Positions 1-5,243 of a DNA stretch of 5,243 nucleotides are shown piece by piece (position 1 is the first letter of the stretch; every line of letters begins with the position of its first letter). Source of the DNA: an uncultured Opitutaceae bacterium (GTDB lineage Bacteria; Verrucomicrobiota; Verrucomicrobiae; Opitutales; Opitutaceae); assembly GCA_946482625.1 (NCBI GenBank), contig CAMLSH010000296.1, forward strand, positions 1 to 5,243, given 5' to 3'. The translations under genes were made by a program, and so were the position numbers. Below the pieces are notes generated by a model that saw nothing but the letters and a program-made list of their open reading frames with translations, was not told the origin of the DNA and made no database searches.

Positions 1-1
1 A

Positions 2-37
2 CGCGGCTTCATGTAGCCGCGCCTCTTCAGGCGTGGC
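2..37. repeat. Overlapping, mutually exclusive GC-rich hairpins in the intergenic region
   Basis: Two inverted repeats share bases. CGCGGCT at 2-8 pairs perfectly with AGCCGCG at 15-21 across a 6-nt loop. GCCGCGCCT at 16-24 pairs with AGGCGTGGC at 29-37 across a CTTC loop, giving nine base pairs with one G-T wobble. Because 16-21 is used by both, only one can form at a time. A TTTT run follows at 45-48, about 7 nt past the second stem, so a terminator for an unseen upstream gene is possible but imperfect. A REP-like dispersed palindrome is an equally good reading. The pairing is seen directly; the role is inference. Confidence 0.5.
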
Positions 38-78
38 GTTGGACTTTTATCGCAGCTCGACGAGGCACACCCGCGCGC

Positions 79-110
79 CTCGGTGCTCTCTGTGTCCGCC
101 CTCCGTGTCC
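79..110. repeat. Short degenerate tandem repeat, consensus CTCNGTGTCC
   Basis: Three related units lie in the acpS leader: CTCGGTGCT at 79-87, CTCTGTGTCC at 88-97, then a 3-nt spacer and CTCCGTGTCC at 101-110. On the opposite strand they read GGACACGGAG, GGACACAGAG and AGCACCGAG. The first unit is the most diverged. Repeats of this look recur between genes in environmental Verrucomicrobiota-like genomes as I recall them, but I could not check this. The region is nominally open in two forward frames, yet the translations are low-complexity Arg/Pro/Cys-rich and not protein-like. Function unknown. Confidence 0.55.
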
Positions 111-137
111 TTTCTGGCCCACTCCGAAAATCCGACC

Positions 138-545
138 ATGACTCTAGATCTTCCTCCCGGCGGCATCCTCATCGGGCTCGGCTCCGATCTCGTCGATGTT
201 GATCGCATCCGTGGCGTGCGCGAGCGCCAGGGCGAGCGGTTTCTCGAACGCGTTTTCACCGACGAAGAGCGTGCTTATTGCATGCAGATAAAGTTTCCCG
301 ACAAGCACCTCGCCGCGCGTTTTGCCGCGAAGGAAGCCGTGTCAAAGGCGTTCACGACCGGCATTGGCAAGGAGCTTGGCTGGAAATCTATCTCGGTTTA
401 TCACGGCCCGCGTCACGACCCGCGCGTGCGTCTCGACGAAAAAGGCGAGGCGTTGTTGAAACAAATCGGCGCCACGCACGTATTACTCACGCTCTCGCAC
501 ACCGACACGGCCGCCATGGCGGTTGCCGCGCTGGTCCGCGCGTAG
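138..545 (+). CDS. acpS: Holo-[acyl-carrier-protein] synthase AcpS
   Basis: This cytoplasmic enzyme transfers the 4'-phosphopantetheine arm from coenzyme A to a serine of apo-acyl carrier protein, making it active for fatty-acid synthesis. The 135-residue product is close to the usual 120-130. The N-terminal motif GLGSDLVDVDRI (residues 13-24) carries the Mg-binding Asp17. The second signature RFAAKEAVSKAF (61-72) carries metal-binding Glu66 and the conserved Lys65 and Lys70. The C-terminal LSHTDTAAMAVA (119-130) is the typical final strand region. The ATG at 138 was chosen because it places the GxD motif near the N-terminus, as in the family; a GTG at 33 would add 35 unrelated residues encoded by the repeat-bearing leader. 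No Shine-Dalgarno sequence is visible. It is the first gene of a four-gene run, 10 nt before the next start. Confidence 0.96.
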   Translation: MTLDLPPGGILIGLGSDLVDVDRIRGVRERQGERFLERVFTDEERAYCMQIKFPDKHLAARFAAKEAVSKAFTTGIGKELGWKSISVYHGPRHDPRVRLDEKGEALLKQIGATHVLLTLSHTDTAAMAVAALVRA

Positions 546-555
546 TTGTTTCCCT

Positions 556-1080
556 ATGTCAACCGACGAAGATGATCTCCCTCCGGTCCCACGCGAGAAA
601 CTCTCGAAGACTCCATCGTGGATCATGGTCGGGTTCGTGGTTGGCTGCGTTTTCGCTTACGTCGTCGATCGGGAGCTGGAGCGGCGCAATCCCAAGCCGC
701 CGGTCGCGCAACCCGCGGCTAAACAAACGCCGCCGTCGCAAACCATCGCACCCGCCACACCGCCGGCCATGCGGCTGAGCTTGAACGAGGTGGACGCGAT
801 TTTCCGCCAGGCCACCGACGATGCCGTCTGGGAACACGATCTCACACAGATCGCCCTCTGGAATCCGCTCACCCAAAAATTCTCCGACCTCGTTGAAGTG
901 ATGCGCAGCGGCGAGTACTTTTATTATCGTCCGCTCAGCCGGTTGACGCGTCCGCTGATCACTGCGCAGGCCGAGCCGGGCGTCTTGATCTTATTCACCG
1001 AAACCGAGGCAGACCGGGAAAAACGTCTCGAGCAGATCCCACGAATTTTTCGTCCGGCACCGCCTAAACTGACGCCATGA
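556..1080 (+). CDS. Uncharacterised single-pass membrane-anchored protein
   Basis: I do not recognise a named family. The 174-residue product starts with a short acidic stretch (Asp4 to Asp7) and a basic patch (Arg13, Lys15, Lys18). One hydrophobic segment follows at about 22-37 (WIMVGFVVGCVFAYVV), too far in and without a clear cleavage site for an ordinary signal peptide. A Pro/Ala/Gln-rich linker runs from about 46 to 73, then a roughly 100-residue mixed alpha/beta-looking domain rich in aromatic and charged residues (for example EYFYYRPLSR near 116-125). A type II anchored protein with a periplasmic domain is the simplest reading, but flanking charges do not settle the topology. The ATG at 556 is preferred over an upstream ATG at 523 that lies inside acpS. 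Its stop overlaps the nnr start by ATGA, so it is probably cotranslated with nnr. Steady codon use supports a real gene. Confidence 0.85.
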   Translation: MSTDEDDLPPVPREKLSKTPSWIMVGFVVGCVFAYVVDRELERRNPKPPVAQPAAKQTPPSQTIAPATPPAMRLSLNEVDAIFRQATDDAVWEHDLTQIALWNPLTQKFSDLVEVMRSGEYFYYRPLSRLTRPLITAQAEPGVLILFTETEADREKRLEQIPRIFRPAPPKLTP

Positions 1081-2654
1081 AAACGCTTCCGCTCCACGCG
1101 CACCCGGTGCTTTCGCCCGGTGAGGCGAAGCGTTTCGAGGCGGCGCTGTTTGGCGGTGATGAGGCGAAGGAGTGGACCGCGATGAGCCGCGCGGGTGCCG
1201 CAATCGGGGCGGCAGTGATCGAGGATTTTAACGAGATCGGCGGCTTCCCGAAAACGGCCGGCCGCGTGCTCGTCTTGGTCGGTAAAGGGCACAACGGCGG
1301 CGATGCGTTGCTGGCGGCCCAGTTAATCCTGGAACGATTTCCTGCGGCCAAAGCCGACGTGCTCCTCGCGTTCGGAGAGCGCGCATTGCGACAGCTGGCT
1401 CTGCGGGCCTATCAGGCGTTGGTCCATGCGGCCCCCGGCCGCGTGCAACGCGTGCGTGCGATCCGTGGCGGCTACGATGTCGGTCTCGACGGCGTATTCG
1501 GTTTTCAGTTTCGCCCGCCAGTCGCGCCACCCATCGCGGCATTGCTCGCAGAGGTGAATGCGTCGCCTGTCCGCCTTCGCGCTGCGGTGGACCTGCCGAG
1601 CGGCTTGGGAGCGGAAGCGGTTTTTCGCGCGGATTTCACCTATGCGACGGGCAGCGTGAAAACTCCGCTGCTCGATACCGCGAACGCCGCCTCCGTGGGG
1701 CGTGTGCGGTATCTGGATCTTGGATTCTTCGAAGGCGACGGAACGTTTCAGGGAGCGCCCATATCCTCGGCGGTCGCTGACGCCGCTCGTGAACTATCGG
1801 TGGCGGCGCCGGCGCTTCCGGAAGACGTCGTGCTCACGTCCGCTGTTCTCGCGCCGCTGCGCGCGTGGCGCGATCCGCAGACTGACAAACGCACATACGG
1901 ACATCTTTTTGTCGTAGGCGGTTCACGCAGTTTCCCCGGAGCGGTGTTGATGAGTGTGCTGGCGGCGTTGAAAGCGGGAACGGGTCTGGTGACGGCGTTC
2001 GTGCCGGAATCGCTGGCAGCGGCGTTTGCCGCGCGCGTGCCGGAGGCGATGTGGGTTGGCTGGCCGGAGACGCCCGAGGGCGGGCTCGCGTTGGAAGGCG
2101 CGCACTTGCTCCGCGAACGCATCAATCGCGCCAGCGCACTGCTGATCGGGCCGGGTTTGTCGCGCGAGGCGGAGACGCTCGCACTGGTCACCGACCTCGT
2201 GACTAACGCGGACGTGCCGCTCGTGCTCGACGCGGATGCGCTGCAGCCGGAGATCGTGCGCATGGGGACGGCGCCACGCATCCTCACGCCGCACGCGGGT
2301 GAATTCGCACGCGTCGTGAACGGAAAAACGCTGAAGGAGTTTTCCTCGAATGGCTCCGGGCGCGTTACTGTCTTAAAAGGAGCGGTCACGCGGGTGAGCG
2401 AGGGCGGGCCGGTCTATCATTCGTTTTTTGGCGGACCGGTGCTTGCGCGCGGCGGCAGCGGCGATTTGCTCGCGGGCATGATCGGAGGGATTTTGGCGGG
2501 AAACGTTCAGCAACCTTTGGCGGCAGCTTGTCGCGGCGTCGTCTGGCACGGCCTCGCGGCGGACGCGCTCGCCCGTACACGCGGGCAAGTCGCGGTGAGG
2601 ACCACGGAGCTGCTGGATTTTCTCCCGGTGGTGTTGCGCGAGGGCTCCGCGTGA
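1077..2654 (+). CDS. nnr: Bifunctional NAD(P)H-hydrate epimerase / ADP-dependent NAD(P)H-hydrate dehydratase
   Basis: This cytoplasmic enzyme repairs hydrated NADH and NADPH. The N-terminal NnrE domain interconverts R and S epimers; the C-terminal NnrD domain dehydrates the S form using ADP or ATP. The 525-residue length fits the fused form. NnrE (about 1-225) shows GKGHNGGDALLAAQLI (69-84) and VDLPSGL with the expected catalytic Asp172. NnrD (about 250-525) shows GHLFVVGGS (275-283), LLIGPGL (355-361), LVLDADAL (382-389), TPHAGEF (404-410), VLKGAVT (432-438) and the nucleotide-binding ARGGSGDLLAGM (457-468) with Asp463. The first NnrE motif differs from the usual GNNGGDG, having His72 and Ala77. 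The start ATG overlaps the previous stop (ATGA), and no Shine-Dalgarno is visible, which suggests reinitiation. The stop overlaps the dprA start. The NnrD call is firmer than NnrE activity. Confidence 0.95.
   Translation: MKTLPLHAHPVLSPGEAKRFEAALFGGDEAKEWTAMSRAGAAIGAAVIEDFNEIGGFPKTAGRVLVLVGKGHNGGDALLAAQLILERFPAAKADVLLAFGERALRQLALRAYQALVHAAPGRVQRVRAIRGGYDVGLDGVFGFQFRPPVAPPIAALLAEVNASPVRLRAAVDLPSGLGAEAVFRADFTYATGSVKTPLLDTANAASVGRVRYLDLGFFEGDGTFQGAPISSAVADAARELSVAAPALPEDVVLTSAVLAPLRAWRDPQTDKRTYGHLFVVGGSRSFPGAVLMSVLAALKAGTGLVTAFVPESLAAAFAARVPEAMWVGWPETPEGGLALEGAHLLRERINRASALLIGPGLSREAETLALVTDLVTNADVPLVLDADALQPEIVRMGTAPRILTPHAGEFARVVNGKTLKEFSSNGSGRVTVLKGAVTRVSEGGPVYHSFFGGPVLARGGSGDLLAGMIGGILAGNVQQPLAAACRGVVWHGLAADALARTRGQVAVRTTELLDFLPVVLREGSA
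2640..2644 (+). promoter_or_regulatory. Shine-Dalgarno site for dprA
   Basis: GAGGG lies six nucleotides before the GTG at 2651, inside the end of nnr. It is the only clear ribosome-binding site among the four forward genes. It supports the GTG as the dprA start, together with the GTGA overlap (start 2651-2653, nnr stop 2652-2654). Confidence 0.6.
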
Positions 2655-3835
2655 ACGTCAGCGAAATACTGACCGAACAGCAGGCGTTTTTGGTTTTAAA
2701 CGCGCTGCCCAACATCGGGCCGATCACGCTCAACCGGCTGCTCGCCGAACTCGGCGGCGATCCACGAGCGGTGTTCACGGCGGGTGTGCGGCGACTGGAG
2801 TCGGTGCGCGGAGTGGGCCCGGCGATCAGCTCGACCATCGCCAACTGGCAGACGCATTTCGATCTCGCGCGCGAAGAGGAACGAATGGCGAAAAGCAACG
2901 CGACCTTCGTCACGACGCGCGATCCGGCCTATCCGAAGCTGCTCAAGGAAATCAACGATCCGCCGATCGGCTTGTACCGCAAAGGCCAATACGATTTCTC
3001 CCAGCCCTGCATCGCCATCGTCGGCAGCCGGCGCACGACACTTTATGGGCAGAGCATCGCGAAAAAATTTGGCGCAGGACTGGCGCGACTCGGCTTTTGC
3101 ATCGTGAGCGGCCTGGCGCGCGGCATCGACACGGCGGCCCACGAAGGCGCGCTCTCGGTCGGCGGCAAAACGGCGGCGGTGCTCGGGAACGGGATCGATA
3201 TCGTTTACCCGCCGGAGAACCTCGCGCTGTACCGGCAGATCGAGGAAAGCGGCGCGGTGGTGTCGGAGTTTCCGTTCACGCGGCGGGCAGACCGGCAGAG
3301 TTTCGCGATGCGCAACCGGATCGTCGCGGGCATGTGCGCGGCGATCATCGTGGTGGAGAGCGATGTCGGCGGCGGCTCGATGATCACGGCGAAGTTTGCC
3401 GGAGAACAGGGGCGGCTCGTGTACGCGGTGCCGGGACGCATCGATCAGGCGACCAGCGCGGGGTGTCATCAGCTGATCCGCGATGGCGCGACGCTGCTCA
3501 CGTGTGTGGACGATATTTTGGCTGAGTTGAGTTATCTCGACGGGTTGCAGCCGCTGCGGATTCCCTCGAAAAATGCGAGTGACGACATGGAAGGCGGAAA
3601 GGCGGAGAATGATGACGGCGAGGCTGATCAATCCGAACGGGTGAAGAGCGCCGGCGGCTTGAGCGAGAGCGAGCGCGCGGCTCTGACGTGTTTCGCCGGC
3701 GGCGGGATTTTGTCCCTCGATGCGCTGGCCGCGCAGACGGGGCGAGGCGCGGGCGAAATCTCCGCGACGTTGATGATGCTGGAGTTGAAGCGGCTTGTGG
3801 CGAAACGCGCGGACGGAAACTTCGAAGCGCGTTGA
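2651..3835 (+). CDS. dprA: DNA-processing protein DprA (Smf)
   Basis: DprA binds incoming single-stranded DNA in the cytoplasm during natural transformation and loads RecA onto it. The product has 394 residues, slightly long for the family. The N-terminal part (about 1-75) has helix-hairpin-helix-like LPNIGPITLNRLL (19-31) and VRGVGPAIS (52-60). YPKLLKEINDPP (94-105) leads into the Rossmann-fold core, with IAIVGSRRTTLYG (121-133), SGLARGIDTAAHEGAL (153-168), GNGIDIVYPPEN (179-190), FAMRNRIVAG (218-227), VVESDVGGGSMITA (234-247) and VYAVPG (257-262). An acidic, low-complexity linker (about 305-338) joins a C-terminal winged-helix-like domain (339-394). The GTG start overlaps the nnr stop and has a GAGGG site; upstream in-frame starts would add about 41 Arg-rich residues encoded within nnr. 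Presence of DprA alone does not prove competence, since it is widespread. Confidence 0.97.
   Translation: MNVSEILTEQQAFLVLNALPNIGPITLNRLLAELGGDPRAVFTAGVRRLESVRGVGPAISSTIANWQTHFDLAREEERMAKSNATFVTTRDPAYPKLLKEINDPPIGLYRKGQYDFSQPCIAIVGSRRTTLYGQSIAKKFGAGLARLGFCIVSGLARGIDTAAHEGALSVGGKTAAVLGNGIDIVYPPENLALYRQIEESGAVVSEFPFTRRADRQSFAMRNRIVAGMCAAIIVVESDVGGGSMITAKFAGEQGRLVYAVPGRIDQATSAGCHQLIRDGATLLTCVDDILAELSYLDGLQPLRIPSKNASDDMEGGKAENDDGEADQSERVKSAGGLSESERAALTCFAGGGILSLDALAAQTGRGAGEISATLMMLELKRLVAKRADGNFEAR
3591..3606 (+). repeat. Tandem 8-bp repeat AAGGCGGA x2 in the dprA linker
   Basis: AAGGCGGA occurs twice back to back (3591-3598 and 3599-3606), in the part of dprA that encodes the acidic linker. 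The unit is not a multiple of three, so the two copies are read in different frames (EGGKAE). It sits where length variation would be tolerated, between the Rossmann core and the winged helix. Confidence 0.6.
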
Positions 3836-3849
3836 GGCGGGGCCGGAGT

Positions 3850-5243
3850 TCAGCGGGTTACGGGCTGGGTGATGCCCGGCCAGTCGTCGGTGCGGAAGGG
3901 CGCGGCGGGAAGGCCGGCGCCGTTGAACAGAGAGGCGGGAGGATTTGACTCCCAGAGGTAGCGGACGGCGACGGGCTGCGGTACTTCGGAAGAGGATACG
4001 ATCACCGAATCGCCATCGAGGATGGCATCGGCCCAGACCCATTTCCGGTCGGCGCCGGCGATGGCGAATCCGATGAGTTTCTCGCCGCGGACGATGAGGC
4101 CGCTGTCGATGTTTTTGAAATGCAACCGCACTCTGTCGCGTAACGAGAAGTCGGCGCGCGTGAATTCGGGGCCGCGGGACGGAACGTCTTTTCCGTAGAG
4201 ATCGGCGAGGGCCAGAAGAGCGAGGCGTTCGCCGACGATCTTTTTATCCTTTGGATGGATGTCGTTGGCTTCACCGGAATCGATGGTGATGGCGAGGCCG
4301 GTATTGGGGACGGTGCGTGCGGTAAAGGCTTGGGCCTCGCGGAGCTCGGCCCATTCGTCGTCTCCGGGTTGTTGACGGCGCTGCATGAACGCCGGCAGCC
4401 CGACGATGTAGAAAGGGAAATCGCCCTGGCGGAAAAGACTGCGCCAGTCGGCGATCATCGCGGGTAACAAGGAGCGGTATTGCCAGGCGCGGTTGGTATT
4501 GGCTTCGCCTTGATACCAGAGCACGCCGCGGATCGCGAGAGGCGCGAGGGGCTCTATCATGCCACGGTGGAGCACTGTGGGCATCACCGGCCAGTTTTCA
4601 AAGCCAAGGGGAAGCGGGTGGGGCGGGCGTGCATCGACGCTGACAGAGGCTTTCCATCCGTCGCCAGCGAGTGGTATGCGCGTGCCGTCACCGAGTTCAA
4701 GTTGGAGGGTTTGCGGTGTGCTGAGAAAACCGTCGCGGGACTTCACTTTGAAAATGCGAAGCGCGAGGAGATTTTTACCGGCTTTCAAAGCCGAGGCGGG
4801 AACGGTGTAGATGCGTGGATTCTCCACCCAGGCACTGGCGCCGATCCACTGGCCGTTGAGATAGGCTGTATCCATCTTTTCGATTGAGCCCAGATGCAGG
4901 CGGACGAGGCCGGTTGGAAGCGGATCGGGAAGAACGATCTCGCGACGCAGCCAGACGACGGCGGGAACAGCGTCCAGACCGAGCGCGGGAAAGACGCCGG
5001 GCACGGCAACCGGCTTCCATCCCGAGTCGTCGAGATCGGGATGAGCCCACGAGACGGAGCGCGAACCGGCATCGTAGCGGTCGTACCAGTGCATGACGAA
5101 GTTGCCGTATTGGGGTCCGTCGGAGGATCGGAGTCGCTCCAGCTCGGCGAGTTGTTCACCGAATTCGGGGAAGGGGCGCAGCGCTTCCTCGCTCATCCAC
5201 GCTTCTGCCGGCGTGCCACCGACGGCGGCTTGCACGATCCCGA
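3850..5243 (-). CDS. Sialate O-acetylesterase-like SGNH-type carbohydrate esterase, N-terminus missing
   Basis: This family removes acetyl esters from sialic acids or other glycans, usually outside the cytoplasm. The visible 463 residues begin inside the protein: reading continues in frame to the window edge as GIVQAAVGGTPAEAW, matching the family's GGTPAEAW block, so a GTG codon at 5235 is an internal Val, not a start. The N-terminal signal peptide and GQSN nucleophile block are off the window. A beta-sandwich insert (about 65-200) shows HPDLDDSGW, LGSIEKMDTAYLNGQWIG and KAGKNLLALRIF. The catalytic domain resumes with RGVLWYQGEAN (238-248), LPAMIADWRSLF and LREAQAF, and DIHP (327-330) supplies the expected catalytic His329. 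The end AGLPAAPFRTDDW is typical. It converges on dprA with 14 nt between stops. Substrate cannot be told; xylan or other plant-polysaccharide acetyl groups are possible. Confidence 0.93.
   Translation of the reverse strand, partial: GIVQAAVGGTPAEAWMSEEALRPFPEFGEQLAELERLRSSDGPQYGNFVMHWYDRYDAGSRSVSWAHPDLDDSGWKPVAVPGVFPALGLDAVPAVVWLRREIVLPDPLPTGLVRLHLGSIEKMDTAYLNGQWIGASAWVENPRIYTVPASALKAGKNLLALRIFKVKSRDGFLSTPQTLQLELGDGTRIPLAGDGWKASVSVDARPPHPLPLGFENWPVMPTVLHRGMIEPLAPLAIRGVLWYQGEANTNRAWQYRSLLPAMIADWRSLFRQGDFPFYIVGLPAFMQRRQQPGDDEWAELREAQAFTARTVPNTGLAITIDSGEANDIHPKDKKIVGERLALLALADLYGKDVPSRGPEFTRADFSLRDRVRLHFKNIDSGLIVRGEKLIGFAIAGADRKWVWADAILDGDSVIVSSSEVPQPVAVRYLWESNPPASLFNGAGLPAAPFRTDDWPGITQPVTR

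Noticed and set aside
39..67. TTGGAC at 39-44 as a -35 promoter element for acpS
   Set aside because: No acceptable -10 hexamer lies at 16-18 nt spacing (62-67 reads GAGGCA).
1..141. Open forward frames through the leader that could be the tail of an upstream protein
   Set aside because: Translations are rich in Arg, Pro, Cys and Trp and look unlike a folded protein. The stretch also contains hairpins and a tandem repeat, so I treat it as intergenic; sequence to the left would settle it.
1748..2389. A 213-residue reverse-strand open frame opposite nnr
   Set aside because: It is Ser/Ala/Thr/Arg-rich low-complexity translation directly opposite conserved NnrD motifs, a typical shadow in GC-rich DNA.
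3841..3881. Inverted repeat GGCCGG/CCGGCC (3841-3846, 3876-3881) with inner CGGGC/GCCCG stem as a terminator
   Set aside because: It is short, with a long loop, no T-run on either strand, and mostly inside esterase coding sequence; such pairs are expected by chance in GC-rich DNA.
2696..4042. A 448-residue reverse-strand open frame antisense to dprA and running into the esterase region
   Set aside because: It is codon-phase aligned with dprA, so the GC-rich third positions remove stop codons. The product is Arg/His-rich with no recognisable motif, while dprA carries every family motif.
5233..5235. GTG on the reverse strand as the esterase start
   Set aside because: The frame stays open to the window edge and the upstream residues fit the family's conserved block before GGTPAEAW, so the gene continues beyond the window.

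Overview
This is a GC-rich, gene-dense bacterial window. Four tightly packed forward genes (138-3835) face a convergent reverse gene that runs off the right edge (3850-5243). The gene content suggests a Verrucomicrobiota bacterium, probably Opitutaceae-like. The clues are a sialate O-acetylesterase-type glycan esterase with an inserted beta-sandwich, a mostly leaderless-looking (Shine-Dalgarno-poor) operon, and an intergenic CTCNGTGTCC-type repeat. That assignment comes from recalled family resemblance, not from a search.

Layout: bases 1-137 hold no convincing gene, but contain a strong GC-rich hairpin system and a short degenerate tandem repeat. Next come acpS (138-545), a small membrane-anchored protein of unknown function (556-1080), a bifunctional NAD(P)HX repair enzyme nnr (1077-2654) and dprA (2651-3835). 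Spacing is 10 nt, then a 4-nt ATGA overlap, then a 4-nt GTGA overlap, so the four are very likely one operon with translational coupling. Only 14 nt separate the dprA stop from the stop of the reverse-strand esterase.

Functionally the operon is housekeeping. AcpS activates acyl carrier protein for lipid synthesis, Nnr repairs damaged nicotinamide cofactors, and DprA loads RecA on incoming single-stranded DNA during transformation. acpS and nnr are commonly neighbours in bacteria. The esterase belongs to glycan deacetylation and is unrelated to the operon. I found no clear evidence of a new defence, mobile or RNA-guided system. The points most worth a second look are the uncharacterised anchored protein inside the operon, the 5' intergenic repeat and hairpins, the altered NnrE motif, and the repeat-containing acidic linker in DprA.
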